A stretch of DNA of 42,159 nucleotides from Acidobacteriota bacterium (GTDB lineage Bacteria > Acidobacteriota > Vicinamibacteria > Vicinamibacterales > SCN-69-37), in NCBI GenBank assembly GCA_013203475.1, contig JABMNV010000007.1, positions 1 to 42,159 on the forward strand. The letters run 5' to 3'. A program made the translations under genes and the position numbers. This document shows, piece after piece, positions 16,491 through 25,650 of the stretch. The stretch's first letter is position 1. The number at the start of each line of letters is the position of its first letter. The notes beneath the pieces are model-generated. The model was not told the DNA's origin and did not search any database. It saw only the letters and a program-made list of their open reading frames with translations.

Positions 16491-17503
16491 CCGACGACCA
16501 TCTTGTTGATGCCGCGCCACAGGATGACGACGCTCAGTACGATGCAGGACTGCGCCCGCGAACCCTTGACGAATACATCGGCCAGGATCGCGTCCGCGAG
16601 AATCTCGAGGTTTCGATTGCGGCGGCCCGACAGCGGGCGGAGGCGCTCGACCACGTACTGCTGTTTGGCCCCCCGGGCCTGGGCAAGACGACCCTGGCAT
16701 ACGTCATCGGTAATGAACTCGGCGTGCCCGTGCGCGCGACGTCGGGGCCAGTGCTCGAAAAGCCCGGCGACCTGGCTGCGATGTTGACCGCGCTGCAGCC
16801 GCGTGAGGTCTTGTTTATCGACGAGATTCATCGGATGAGTCCGGTCATCGAAGAAATTCTCTATCCGGCACTGGAGGACTTTGAACTTGATATCTTGATT
16901 GGACAGGGTCCCAGTGCTCGTTCTGTGAAGGTGCCGCTGCAACCGTTCACGTTGATCGGGGCGACGACTCGCGCGGGCCTTCTTACGTCACCGTTGCGTG
17001 CCCGGTTTGGCATCACGCATCGGTTGGATTTCTATCAGGATTTGGATCTGACCGAGATTGTGACGCGGTCGGCGCGCATTCTCGGTGTCGAGACCGAGCC
17101 TGGCGCGACTGAAGAAATTGCGCGGCGCTCTCGGGGGACACCGCGTATCGCCAATCGCCTGCTGCGACGGATCCGTGATTTTGCCGAGGTGCGGGCGGAC
17201 GGCGTGATCACGTCCGACGTGTGTCACCGTGCCTTGGAGTTGCTCGAGGTCGACGCGCACGGGTTCGACGAAGCAGATCGACGACTGCTCAGGACGATCA
17301 TTGACAAGTTTGGCGGTGGCCCCGTGGGCCTGAACAGCCTCGCAGCCGCCATCGGCGAGGAAAAAGACGCGATCGAAGATATTTACGAGCCCTACCTGAT
17401 TCAAATCGGGTTTCTCGATCGCACACCGCGGGGCCGTGTGGCGACCGCGCGCGCGTACGACTACTTTGGGTTGATGGCGCCAGGAAAGGACCGTTTGTGG
17501 TGA
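16487..17503 (+). CDS. ruvB: Holliday junction branch-migration ATPase RuvB
   Basis: AAA+ motor that drives branch migration with RuvA. The 338-residue chain shows the RuvB N-terminal [11 protein letters not shown], Walker [10 protein letters not shown], Walker B with sensor (LFIDEIHRM), sensor 1 ([20 protein letters not shown]) and sensor 2 ([15 protein letters not shown]). The C-terminal winged helix ends [20 protein letters not shown]. It starts with GTG inside the ruvA stop and ends overlapping fabH. Confidence 0.98.
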   Translation: MTDDHLVDAAPQDDDAQYDAGLRPRTLDEYIGQDRVRENLEVSIAAARQRAEALDHVLLFGPPGLGKTTLAYVIGNELGVPVRATSGPVLEKPGDLAAMLTALQPREVLFIDEIHRMSPVIEEILYPALEDFELDILIGQGPSARSVKVPLQPFTLIGATTRAGLLTSPLRARFGITHRLDFYQDLDLTEIVTRSARILGVETEPGATEEIARRSRGTPRIANRLLRRIRDFAEVRADGVITSDVCHRALELLEVDAHGFDEADRRLLRTIIDKFGGGPVGLNSLAAAIGEEKDAIEDIYEPYLIQIGFLDRTPRGRVATARAYDYFGLMAPGKDRLW

Positions 17504-18495
17504 CGATGAGATCAGTGAAGATTGCGGGGTTGTCGACGTTCGTGCCGCCCCACGTACTGACGAATGACGACCTCGAGAAAATGGTTGAGACGTCGAACGA
17601 GTGGATCCTGAAGCGCACGGGCATCCGCGAACGCCACATCGTGGATCCCGGCATGGCCACGTCAGATATCGCGGCGCCTGCGGCCCTGGCAGCGATCGCT
17701 GAGGCCGGACTCACACCGGCAGACATCGGCTTCATCGTGGTTGGCACGACGACGCCCGACACGGTGTTTCCCAGCACCGCGTGCGTACTCCAGGCCAAAA
17801 TCGGCGCGAACAGCGCCTGGGGTTTTGACCTGGGCGCGGCGTGTTCCGGGTTCACCTACTCGTTGACGGTTGGCTGGAAGATGGTCGCGTCCGGGGCGGT
17901 CGACCATGCGCTGGTCGTCGGTGCGGACGTGATGTCGTCGATCATTGACTACACGGATCGGTCCACCTGTGTGTTGTTCGGGGATGGGGCGGGTGCTGCC
18001 GTCTTATCAGTTGCCGATCAGGGCGAGCCTTGCCTGATCGATTTTCTTCACGAAATCGACGGACGCGGAGGCGAGGCCTTGTGCATGCCGGCGGGAGGCA
18101 GCCGACGACCGGCCTCACACGAGACCGTTGACCAGCGACAACACTTCGTCAAGCAGGACGGCGCGGCCGTGTTCAAGTTCGCCGTCAGGAAGAGCGGAGA
18201 AGTTGCCCAGCGGCTACTGGAGCGCCACGCACTCACTGGGGCAGACCTCGACCTCTTTGTGTCGCATCAAGCCAACCGTCGCATCATCGAGGCCACCGCC
18301 GAGCGACTCGGTCTCGCGCCAGAGAAGGTGGTCATCAATTTGGAGCGATACGGCAATACCACGGCGGGAACCATTCCTCTGGCGCTGGCGGACGCGCGCG
18401 CTGATGGCCGACTCAAGAAGGGCGACCTGGTGCTCCTGACATCGGTGGGTGCGGGGTTCACCGTGGGAGCGATTCTGTTGCGCTGGAGCTTGTAA
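17497..18495 (+). CDS. fabH: Beta-ketoacyl-ACP synthase III FabH
   Basis: Condenses acetyl-CoA (or a branched starter) with malonyl-ACP to start fatty-acid synthesis. The catalytic triad is present: Cys116 in GAACSGF, His257 in SHQANRR and Asn287 in [10 protein letters not shown]. The N-terminal [15 protein letters not shown] and the ending [13 protein letters not shown] are typical. The length of 332 residues is normal. The start could be GTG 17497, GTG 17500 or ATG 17506; an AAAGGA sequence just upstream favours the first two. The gene overlaps the ruvB stop by 7 nt, an unusual pairing of fatty-acid and recombination genes. The fused E1 at 10469 could supply branched starters, but that is inference. 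Confidence 0.96.
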   Translation: MVTMRSVKIAGLSTFVPPHVLTNDDLEKMVETSNEWILKRTGIRERHIVDPGMATSDIAAPAALAAIAEAGLTPADIGFIVVGTTTPDTVFPSTACVLQAKIGANSAWGFDLGAACSGFTYSLTVGWKMVASGAVDHALVVGADVMSSIIDYTDRSTCVLFGDGAGAAVLSVADQGEPCLIDFLHEIDGRGGEALCMPAGGSRRPASHETVDQRQHFVKQDGAAVFKFAVRKSGEVAQRLLERHALTGADLDLFVSHQANRRIIEATAERLGLAPEKVVINLERYGNTTAGTIPLALADARADGRLKKGDLVLLTSVGAGFTVGAILLRWSL

Positions 18496-18535
18496 GAATC
18501 GCTGTCCGGGGCCAGCCGTCAGGCCGGGCCCGACT

Positions 18536-19615
18536 GTGAAACGATACGACGTGCGCGTGAACGATTTCGACTTTGATCTGCCGGACGAGCTAATCGCGCA
18601 GCACCCACGGCCCCGCGGGGAGTCGCGCCTCCTTGTCGTTGACCGGGCGACCCGAACCTGGCAGGAATCGCGTGTCGCAGACCTCTCGACCTGGCTCCGT
18701 TCGGGCGACCTGATGGTAGCCAATGACTCCCGAGTGTTCCCCGCGCGGCTCCTTGGACACCGCCGACCCGGAGGCGGGCGTGCTGAGTGTTTGCTGATGG
18801 GACCGGCTGTGCCACAGCCCGATGCCCGGCCCCGCGCGTGGGCCATGGTCAATCCGGGCCGGCGTCTCCCCGCCGGCGCCGTGATGGATTTCACCGACCG
18901 GGCGCGTGCGCCAGGCGTGACGCTCTGCGGTGAGGTCCTCACCCTTGATGACACTGGTCGTCGCCTGGTGGCATTCGAGGCGACCGGCGCCAGCGTCGAT
19001 GAGGCCATGGAGCGACTGGGCCATGTGCCCCTCCCTCCCTACATCAGACGTCCGGACACCGAGGACGACCGTGCTCGGTATCAAACCATGTTTGCCAAAA
19101 GGTCGGGGTCGATCGCCGCGCCGACGGCGGGGCTTCATTTTGATGAAGCGCTGGTCTCCGCTCTGGAGCGTGCCGGCATCGCGAGGACCACGGTGACGTT
19201 GCACGTCGGGTACGGCACGTTCAAGCCGGTGAACGTCAGCGACATTTCTGACCATCGCGTGGACGCCGAGATGTGGGACATCACGCCGGACGCGGCCAGT
19301 CAGGTCGTCCGGGCCAGGGCCGCCGGAGGGCGAGTGGTCGCGGTCGGCACCACGACGACTCGGACACTCGAGTCTGCGGCACGCGCGACCGGCCTTGTCA
19401 CTTCAGGATCTGGCGCGACCGATCTGTGCATCACTCCTGGGTACACGTTCAAGGCGGTGGACATCCTGATGACCAACTTCCATCTTCCGCGGTCATCGCT
19501 GCTCCTGCTGGTGGCGGCATTCGCCGGCCATGATCTGATTCTCGACGCGTATCGCGATGCGGTCGCTCGTCGGTTTGCGTTCTACAGTTACGGCGATGCG
19601 ATGTTGATACTATGA
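18536..19615 (+). CDS. queA: S-adenosylmethionine:tRNA ribosyltransferase-isomerase QueA
   Basis: Transfers and isomerises the ribosyl group of SAM to preQ1 in tRNA, giving epoxyqueuosine. The sequence shows NDFDFDLPDELIAQHP at the N-terminus, RSGDLMVANDSRVFPARLLG, the GRRLPAG loop, LPPYIRR, IAAPTAGLHFDE, TLHVGYGTFKPV and TNFHLPRSSLLLLVAAF. The length from GTG 18536 is 359 residues, normal for the family. Upstream in-frame codons would overlap fabH, so they were not used. queE and queC lie about 14 kb downstream, so the queuosine pathway is represented twice in the window. The stop overlaps the ATG of a small ORF. Confidence 0.96.
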   Translation: MKRYDVRVNDFDFDLPDELIAQHPRPRGESRLLVVDRATRTWQESRVADLSTWLRSGDLMVANDSRVFPARLLGHRRPGGGRAECLLMGPAVPQPDARPRAWAMVNPGRRLPAGAVMDFTDRARAPGVTLCGEVLTLDDTGRRLVAFEATGASVDEAMERLGHVPLPPYIRRPDTEDDRARYQTMFAKRSGSIAAPTAGLHFDEALVSALERAGIARTTVTLHVGYGTFKPVNVSDISDHRVDAEMWDITPDAASQVVRARAAGGRVVAVGTTTTRTLESAARATGLVTSGSGATDLCITPGYTFKAVDILMTNFHLPRSSLLLLVAAFAGHDLILDAYRDAVARRFAFYSYGDAMLIL

Positions 19616-19839
19616 TTGCCGTATGGGGCGACCGAGCGGCGAGCGAGTGGAAGCGGGTTTTGAGCACGTCCTTGCCGTGCGACGCATCCATCGACACTGG
19701 GCCGACGACTGCCGACTACCAGCTGTTTGAAGGCCTGGGGCCGCTCGTGGCGCCCATCCTGCTCCACTGGGTGATCGAGTCTTTTGGCGTTCCGCACTTG
19801 ATGGCCGACCTTGACTGGACGTTGGTGGGCACAACCTGA
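19612..19839 (+). CDS. Small ORF coupled to queA, unknown
   Basis: A 75-codon frame starts with ATG overlapping the queA stop (ATGA), the same coupling used by many genes here, and ends 19 nt before the tRNA gene. The peptide has a hydrophobic middle (GLGPLVAPILLHWVIESFGVP) and no motif I recognise. Coupling and position support it; lack of a family argues against. It could also be a decayed remnant. Confidence 0.35.
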   Translation: MIAVWGDRAASEWKRVLSTSLPCDASIDTGPTTADYQLFEGLGPLVAPILLHWVIESFGVPHLMADLDWTLVGTT

Positions 19840-19841
19840 GG

Positions 19842-19847
19842 TATGAT
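19842..19847 (+). promoter_or_regulatory. Candidate -10 element for the tRNA gene and tilS operon
   Basis: TATGAT (5 of 6) ends 11 nt before the first base of the tRNA, giving a short 5' leader to be trimmed. A GACGTT at about 18 nt spacing is a poor -35 match. Confidence 0.4.
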
Positions 19848-19858
19848 CGACGGTCTTT

Positions 19859-19935
19859 GCCGGTGTAGCTCAGTTGGTTAGAGCATGCGGCTCATATCCG
19901 CAGGGTCCGGGGTTCAAGTCCCTGCACCGGCACCA
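19859..19935 (+). tRNA. tRNA with CAT anticodon, probably elongator tRNA-Met (tRNA-Ile2 possible)
   Basis: A complete 77-nt cloverleaf with encoded CCA. Acceptor GCCGGTG (19859-19865) pairs with CACCGGC (19925-19931), then discriminator A and CCA. The D-arm is GCTC/GAGC. The anticodon stem TGCGG/CCGCA encloses loop CTCATAT (19891-19897) with anticodon CAT at 19893-19895. The variable loop is 5 nt, and the T-arm is CGGGG-TTCAAGT-CCCTG. It is not an initiator: the first pair is G-C and there are no three G-C pairs at the base of the anticodon stem. CAT can be Met or, after lysidine modification, Ile2. The loop is closer to elongator Met sequences I recall, but the next gene is tilS, the lysidine synthase. 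Confidence 0.93.
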
Positions 19936-19955
19936 TTTTTCATCTCCGGATGTGA

Positions 19956-21344
19956 ATGCTCCCCCTTCCCCGCGCGTCGCTTGAGACGGTGTCCGGGCAT
20001 CGGGTTGGTGTCGCCCTTTCAGGCGGTGCCGATTCGGTCGCGCTGGCGTTGTGGCTACACGCGTGTACCCCACTGGCTGGCCTGATCCACGTCAATCATC
20101 GCCTCCGCGGCGTCGAGTCGGACCGCGACGAGGCTTTCTGCCGTGCGCTGGCGGCACGTCTCGGCTTGCCCATCGAAGTGAGCGTGGCGCCGGTCGCCGT
20201 GCCGCCCGGACGATCACCCGAAGCTGTGGCTCGTGCCGTCCGGTACCGGGCGTTCGCCGCGGCGGCCCTGTCGCTGCAGGCGACCCGTGTGGTAACCGCA
20301 CACACCGCTGACGACCAGGCAGAAACCGTCCTGCTTCGACTGCTTCGAGGCGCGACCAATCGTGGCGTGTCCGGAATCCGTGCGGTGCGCGGCCTCTACG
20401 CCAGGCCGTTCTTGGCGTGTCGGCGAGACGACCTTCGACAGTGGTTGGTGTCCCAGGGCGAAGCATGGTGTGAGGATTCGACCAACGCCGACAGGTCGCT
20501 CGCGCGCAACCGGATTCGACACGATTTGTTGCCGCTGCTCGCATCGATTGCGCCCGGCGGAGTCTTGGCGCTGGCTCGTGCCGCCCGCCTCGCCGATGAC
20601 GATGAGCGCGTGCTTGAAGCGTTGGCCATCGAAAAGGCCTCGGCCGTCGTCCTAAGGAATGACGCCGGCGCGACTGATCTGGATCGTGGGGCATTTCAGG
20701 CGCTGGAACCCGCACTGGCGCGCCGCGTGTTGCGTCGGGTGTGTGAGCAACTCGTACCGCTGGGGGCCTGGCGTGCAGAGCACTTTGACGCCGTGCGGCG
20801 TTTGGCCGGTCGTGGCGCGGGGGGCGGGTCGGTCGACTTGCCGGGGATGCGCGTGGAACGGGTGTCCAACGTGTTGAGAGTCCGGTCGGGGGCTCGGGCG
20901 GCGTCGGCGCCCTTCGCCTACGTGTTGCCGGTGCCCGGCACACTCGTGGTGCCGGAAGCCGGCGTCGAAATTTCGGCGTCCTATACCGCTGGGCGCGGCG
21001 ATGGAGCGTGGAGCGACGGTGCATCGAATGAGCTGGCGGGAACGTATCTAGTGCAAGTGCCAGCCGGAATGGCGTTGCCGTTCACGGTGAGGAACCGACG
21101 GCCGGGAGATCGCGTCGCACTGAGTGGTGGGACACGGAAGGTTCAGGATCTGATGGTGGACGCGAAGATCCCACGTTGGGAGAGGGATCGGGCGCCCTTG
21201 GTCGTGGCTGCGGACGGTCAAATTGCGTGGGTTGGTGCTGGCTACAGCCGTGTCGGGAGAGCCTCCGGCTGGGTGCGCGCGAGCGACCGGGATGGTGTGG
21301 GTGACATGGTAGTCTTTAGAATCAGAAAGCTGGAACACAAATGA
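19956..21344 (+). CDS. tilS: tRNA(Ile)-lysidine synthase TilS
   Basis: ATP-dependent enzyme that converts C34 of tRNA-Ile(CAU) to lysidine, switching it to read AUA. The 462-residue protein has the N-type ATP pyrophosphatase loop SGGADS (22-27), HVNHRLRG, the [19 protein letters not shown] block, and the [20 protein letters not shown] motif, followed by C-terminal substrate-binding domains ([35 protein letters not shown]). ATG 19956 lies 20 nt after the tRNA CCA, so both are likely on one transcript. Its stop overlaps ftsH. Confidence 0.96.
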   Translation: MLPLPRASLETVSGHRVGVALSGGADSVALALWLHACTPLAGLIHVNHRLRGVESDRDEAFCRALAARLGLPIEVSVAPVAVPPGRSPEAVARAVRYRAFAAAALSLQATRVVTAHTADDQAETVLLRLLRGATNRGVSGIRAVRGLYARPFLACRRDDLRQWLVSQGEAWCEDSTNADRSLARNRIRHDLLPLLASIAPGGVLALARAARLADDDERVLEALAIEKASAVVLRNDAGATDLDRGAFQALEPALARRVLRRVCEQLVPLGAWRAEHFDAVRRLAGRGAGGGSVDLPGMRVERVSNVLRVRSGARAASAPFAYVLPVPGTLVVPEAGVEISASYTAGRGDGAWSDGASNELAGTYLVQVPAGMALPFTVRNRRPGDRVALSGGTRKVQDLMVDAKIPRWERDRAPLVVAADGQIAWVGAGYSRVGRASGWVRASDRDGVGDMVVFRIRKLEHK

Positions 21345-23248
21345 ATTCGACGATGAGAGGGTTTCTCTTCTGGGCAAGCATGTTCATGCTCGCCGTGCTG
21401 GTGTGGCAGGTCACCGCCAACTTTGGGCAGGGCGATACCTCCATTAGCACGACGGAGTTCATGGATCGTGTCAATAAGAACCAGTTCGGCAAGGTCGAAC
21501 TGATCGGCAGCGACCTGCGCGGCTATCCTCTGAGCGATGATCAGGCCGGCACGGTGGCTCGGTCGTACCTGCCCCCTGACTTCCCGAATTTCTATGAGGA
21601 CGTCAAGAAGGCGAACATCGAACTGGTGGCGCGCAAAGAGGCGTCCAATACGTGGGGCAACTTCCTGTTCCTGTGGGCCCCGGTGTTACTGATGATCGGC
21701 TTCTGGGTGTTCATGACTCGCCAGATGCAGAACGGCGGCAACAAAGCCATGTCGTTTGGCAAGAGCCGCGCGAAACTCTCGTCATCGACCCAGAAGAAGG
21801 TGACATTCAAGGAAGTGGCCGGGGCGGACGAGGCGAAAGAGGAGTTGCAGGAGATCATCGAATTTCTGCGCGAACCCCAGAAGTTCCAGAAACTTGGCGG
21901 CCGAATTCCCAAGGGCGTTTTGTTGATGGGGTCGCCCGGTACGGGCAAGACACTGATGGCCCGAGCGGGGGCTGGCGAAGCCAATGTGCCGTTCTTCTCG
22001 ATCAGCGGCTCCGATTTTGTGGAGATGTTTGTCGGCGTGGGCGCGTCGCGCGTGAGGGATCTGTTTGAACAGGGGAAGAAGAACGCTCCCTGCATCGTCT
22101 TCATTGACGAAATTGACGCGGTTGGGCGCCATCGTGGCGCTGGCTTGGGTGGCGGTCACGACGAGCGCGAGCAGACGCTCAATCAGTTGTTAGTCGAGAT
22201 GGATGGGTTTGAGTCGAACGAAGGCGTCATTCTCATTGCCGCGACCAATCGGCCCGACGTACTCGATCCTGCGCTGCTGCGCCCAGGCCGTTTTGATCGC
22301 CGGATCGTCGTGAATCGCCCGGACGTGCGAGGCCGTGAGGGCATCCTCATGGTCCACACGAAGAAGGTTCCGCTGTCTGACGATGTCGACGTGAACGTGA
22401 TCGCGCGCGGCACTGCCGGGTTTTGCGGCGCGGATTTGGCCAACCTGGTGAACGAGGCCGCGCTCAACGCCGCTCGGTACAACCAGAAGGTTGTCCGGAT
22501 GGCCGACTTCGAGCACGCCAAAGACAAAGTCATGATGGGCACGGAACGTCGGTCGATGATGATCACGGAAGACGAAAAGCGCATCACAGCGATTCACGAG
22601 GCTGGTCACGCCCTGCTCGCCGTCTTGCTGCCCCACGCCGATCCTATTCACAAGGTGACGATTATCCCCCGTGGCATGGCCCTGGGGTTGACGATGCAGT
22701 TGCCGACCGAAGAGAAGCACAACTATTCGCGTGACTATCTGATGGACCAGTTGGCGATGCTGCTCGGAGGACGGATCGCTGAAGAAATCACCAGCGGCAG
22801 CATCACCACCGGGGCGGGCAATGACCTTGAGCGTGTGACCGCGCTGTCACGCCGCATGGTGTGCGAGTGGGGCATGAGCGAGGAGATGGGACCGCTGACC
22901 TTCGGCAAACACGAGGAGCAGGTGTTTCTGGGTCGGGATATCTCCAGACCACAGGAGTACAGCCAGGACACTGCTGTGCGGATTGACTCGGAGGTGAAGC
23001 GTTTTGTGCTCACCAACTACGACCGCGCGCACACGTTGCTGACCGAACACAAGCCCGCGATGCTCAAGATCGCCGACGAGCTGCTGGCGCGTGAGGTGCT
23101 TGATGCCGACCAGGTGGAGCGGTTGGCCAAGGGGCTCGATATCAGTGATCCGACGCCGGCGCCATCGACCCAGGAAACGGAGCGACCGGAACCGGCGGAA
23201 CGGCCGGCGATCGTGCCGCCGATTTCCAAGCCGATTACGCAGGCGTAA
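21341..23248 (+). CDS. ftsH: ATP-dependent zinc metalloprotease FtsH
   Basis: Membrane-anchored AAA+ protease that degrades damaged membrane proteins and regulatory substrates. The 635-residue protein has a first transmembrane helix at about 7-25, a small periplasmic domain, and a second helix near 105-125. The AAA module has Walker A GSPGTGKT (197-204), Walker [12 protein letters not shown] and SRH ([11 protein letters not shown]), and the zinc protease motif is HEAGH at 419-423. After Walker A the sequence reads ARAGAGEA where ARAxAGEA with a bulkier residue is usual. The C-terminus is Pro-rich. ATG 21341 overlaps the tilS stop. A TAGAAT at 21317-21322 could be an internal promoter. Confidence 0.98.
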   Translation: MNSTMRGFLFWASMFMLAVLVWQVTANFGQGDTSISTTEFMDRVNKNQFGKVELIGSDLRGYPLSDDQAGTVARSYLPPDFPNFYEDVKKANIELVARKEASNTWGNFLFLWAPVLLMIGFWVFMTRQMQNGGNKAMSFGKSRAKLSSSTQKKVTFKEVAGADEAKEELQEIIEFLREPQKFQKLGGRIPKGVLLMGSPGTGKTLMARAGAGEANVPFFSISGSDFVEMFVGVGASRVRDLFEQGKKNAPCIVFIDEIDAVGRHRGAGLGGGHDEREQTLNQLLVEMDGFESNEGVILIAATNRPDVLDPALLRPGRFDRRIVVNRPDVRGREGILMVHTKKVPLSDDVDVNVIARGTAGFCGADLANLVNEAALNAARYNQKVVRMADFEHAKDKVMMGTERRSMMITEDEKRITAIHEAGHALLAVLLPHADPIHKVTIIPRGMALGLTMQLPTEEKHNYSRDYLMDQLAMLLGGRIAEEITSGSITTGAGNDLERVTALSRRMVCEWGMSEEMGPLTFGKHEEQVFLGRDISRPQEYSQDTAVRIDSEVKRFVLTNYDRAHTLLTEHKPAMLKIADELLAREVLDADQVERLAKGLDISDPTPAPSTQETERPEPAERPAIVPPISKPITQA

Positions 23249-23258
23249 CGACATCGCT

Positions 23259-24140
23259 GTGGGAGGGAGTGCCCGCCGGGCCGCCTTCGACGTGCCCCTG
23301 CCGACTGGGCAGATGCTGAGGCTGGGCGAGCGGACGCTCGTCATGGCGATTGTCAACGTCACCCCAGATTCGTTCTCGGACGGTGGACAACACCTGGACC
23401 CGGCTGTGGCGATTGCGAACGCCCTGCAGATGGTGGCTGACGGCGCGGACGTTCTCGATATCGGCGGCGAGTCGACGCGGCCCGGAGCCCAGGCGCTTGA
23501 CGTCGAGGAAGAATGGCGGCGGGTGGGACCCGTGATCGAAGGCCTGGCGGGTCGTGTCACCGTGCCGCTGTCCATCGATACCTACAAGACCGAGATCGCC
23601 CGCCGGGCGTTGGCCGCCGGCGCGGTCATCGTCAACGACATCAGCGCCTTTGCCTACGAGCCGACGATCGCGGGCGTAGTGGCGGCCGCTGGAGCTGTGG
23701 CGATCCTGATGCACAATCGAGGGCGGTCGGTCGCCATGTACGATCAGGCGACGTATGCAGATGTCGTGGCCCAGACCCGTGATGAACTGGCCGCCCGGGT
23801 GGTTGTGGCTGAGCGCGCTGGCGTCTCCAGAGAACGGATTCTGATCGACCCCGGTCTGGGGTTTGCCAAGCGGCCCGAGCAGACGATGGCCATGTTGGCG
23901 GGGCTGCCGGAGTTGGCGGCCTTAGGGTTGCCAATCGTCTCTGGCCCGTCGCGTAAGTCGTTCCTGCAGGCGGTGATAGGCACACAACCACCGGCCGGGC
24001 GAGTGTGGGGGACGGCGGGCGCCGTCGCTGCGTCCATCTGGCTCGGCGCCCACATCGTCCGCGTCCACGACGTGCCGGCGATGGTGGATGTGGTGCGCGT
24101 CACCGACGCTGTCCGTCGGTTGAGCGTGGGCACCGTCTGA
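23259..24140 (+). CDS. folP: Dihydropteroate synthase FolP
   Basis: Makes dihydropteroate from pterin pyrophosphate and p-aminobenzoate in folate synthesis. The sequence shows MAIVNVTPDSFSDGG, DIGGESTRPGA, PLSIDTYK, AVIVNDISAF, LIDPGLGFAKRPEQ and SGPSRKSFL, all in family order. The frame is open back into ftsH, but the GTG at 23259 gives a normal 293-residue protein; GTG 23292 or ATG 23313 are also possible. The tilS-ftsH-folP-cdaA-ybbR-glmM order is a familiar bacterial arrangement. Confidence 0.95.
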   Translation: MGGSARRAAFDVPLPTGQMLRLGERTLVMAIVNVTPDSFSDGGQHLDPAVAIANALQMVADGADVLDIGGESTRPGAQALDVEEEWRRVGPVIEGLAGRVTVPLSIDTYKTEIARRALAAGAVIVNDISAFAYEPTIAGVVAAAGAVAILMHNRGRSVAMYDQATYADVVAQTRDELAARVVVAERAGVSRERILIDPGLGFAKRPEQTMAMLAGLPELAALGLPIVSGPSRKSFLQAVIGTQPPAGRVWGTAGAVAASIWLGAHIVRVHDVPAMVDVVRVTDAVRRLSVGTV

Positions 24141-24156
24141 TACTCTCTTGCGAGGT

Positions 24157-25002
24157 ATGGATCAGCTCACCGCCCTCCTGCAACGGCCTCCGGTGAATTG
24201 GTGGGATGTCGTCGACATCCTGATTGTTTCGATTCTGCTGTATGAAGCTCTAAAACTGATTCGCGGAACACGCGCCGCGCAGATGGCCATTGGGTCTGCG
24301 TTTGTCCTGCTGCTGTTCTACATCTCACGCCGCTTCCCGCTCCAGACCGTGAACTGGCTGATTCGCAACTTGTTTGTGTATGCGGGCTTTGCGGCCATCG
24401 TGCTGTTTCAATCTGACATCAGGCGCGCGTTGTCTCACCTGGGTCGGGCGCCCTTCTTTCGATACCTTGCCGGATCAAAACAGGCCGACGAAACCATTGA
24501 AGAGGTACTGACCGCAGCCAGCATGCTGGCCAAGGAGCGGATCGGAGCCTTGGTGGTGATCGAGCGTGAAATCGGACTGCGCAACTACGTCGAGAGCGGC
24601 ATTCCGCTGGATGCGTCAGTGAGCTATGACTTGATTACCACGGTCTTCCAGCCCGGCGCTCCGATGCACGATGGTGCCCTGATCATTCTGGAGGACCGCA
24701 TTGCTGCGGCGGGTTGCTTCCTGCCGTTGACGGTGAGTTCCACGTTCGACAAAGACCTGGGAACACGTCACCGGGCCGCGATCGGCGTGACGGAAGAGTC
24801 GGATGCCATTGCGGTGGTGGTGTCTGAAGAGCGGGGCGAAATTTCTCTCGCGTATGACGGACGAATCGAACGGGCCCTGTCGCCGGAGCGTCTCCGTGTG
24901 CGCCTCCATGAACTGGTGTTGCATCGCCGTGGCGTTGACGGAACCGACCCCGCGACTCGTCTGCAACCAGGCAGCGGCGCCGGAGAGGGCCGGGTGGCAT
25001 AG
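24157..25002 (+). CDS. cdaA: Diadenylate cyclase CdaA
   Basis: Membrane-bound enzyme that makes c-di-AMP from two ATP. Three hydrophobic segments fill the first 95 residues (WWDVVDILIVSILLYEALKL, AIGSAFVLLLFYI, NLFVYAGFAAIVLFQ). The DisA_N catalytic domain follows, with DGA at 172-174 (MHDGALIILEDRIAAAGCFLPL) and RHR at 204-206 (GTRHRAAIGVTEESDA). The start is placed at ATG 24157; an in-frame TTG lies at 24148. The stop overlaps the GTG of ybbR, its usual membrane regulator, and glmM follows. Confidence 0.96.
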   Translation: MDQLTALLQRPPVNWWDVVDILIVSILLYEALKLIRGTRAAQMAIGSAFVLLLFYISRRFPLQTVNWLIRNLFVYAGFAAIVLFQSDIRRALSHLGRAPFFRYLAGSKQADETIEEVLTAASMLAKERIGALVVIEREIGLRNYVESGIPLDASVSYDLITTVFQPGAPMHDGALIILEDRIAAAGCFLPLTVSSTFDKDLGTRHRAAIGVTEESDAIAVVVSEERGEISLAYDGRIERALSPERLRVRLHELVLHRRGVDGTDPATRLQPGSGAGEGRVA

Positions 25003-25649
25003 TGGCTTGGCACCCGTTTCGAAATCTCGGTCTGAAGTTTGTGGCGCTCGGGCTCGGTACGTTGATCTGGCTGACCGTGGGGAGCGATGACTTCATTGAA
25101 CGCAGCGTCCGTGTGCCACTGGTCTTTCGAAATGTCCCTGCGTCCCTGAAGATTGCCCCGGATGCGCCTGACTCAGTCGAGGTGTACCTGCGTGGCCGCG
25201 CGAGCCAGTTGGCGGGTGATCAGGGCAACGTGACGGTCTTTATCGACCTGGCGGATGGCCGGGCAGGCTCTCGCCTGTTTCACCTGCGCACAGACCAGGT
25301 GACGACGCCGTTTGGCGTGGAAGTCACGCAGGTCTTTCCCTCCACGGTCATGCTCACGCTTGAGAAGATGGGCTCGGTGCTGGTGTCCGTCGTACCGACC
25401 ATCGAGGGTGACCCAGCCGAGGGATTTGAGGTTGATTCGGTGACCGTCGAGCCGGCTGAGGTGGACGTGGTCGGACCTGAGAGTCAGTTGAAGTTGCTCC
25501 GGAGCGCCATTACCGAGACTGTGATGATCGACGGGGTCACAACGACCGTGTCCCAAATGGTCAGTGTGGGAGTGGCGAATTCATCGCTTCGGCTCAAGGA
25601 CCCGAGAGCAGCTCGGGTGACGGTCGTCATCGTCAAGAAAAAGGACTGA
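25002..25649 (+). CDS. YbbR-domain protein (CdaR-like regulator of CdaA)
   Basis: A 215-residue protein with an N-terminal membrane anchor (FRNLGLKFVALGLGTLIWLTV) and two visible YbbR repeats outside the membrane. Their signatures are VPLVFRNVP, VEVYLRGRASQL and FPSTVMLTLEK, then VEPAEVDVVGPESQLKLL. In Firmicutes such proteins bind CdaA and modulate c-di-AMP synthesis; that role is inferred here from the cdaA-ybbR-glmM order. GTG 25002 overlaps the cdaA stop by one base. Confidence 0.88.
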   Translation: MAWHPFRNLGLKFVALGLGTLIWLTVGSDDFIERSVRVPLVFRNVPASLKIAPDAPDSVEVYLRGRASQLAGDQGNVTVFIDLADGRAGSRLFHLRTDQVTTPFGVEVTQVFPSTVMLTLEKMGSVLVSVVPTIEGDPAEGFEVDSVTVEPAEVDVVGPESQLKLLRSAITETVMIDGVTTTVSQMVSVGVANSSLRLKDPRAARVTVVIVKKKD

Positions 25650-25650
25650 C

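Noticed and set aside
19859-19935. Initiator tRNA-fMet
   Set aside because: The first acceptor pair is G-C and the anticodon stem ends in C-G/G-C mix (TGCGG/CCGCA) without the three consecutive G-C pairs of initiators.
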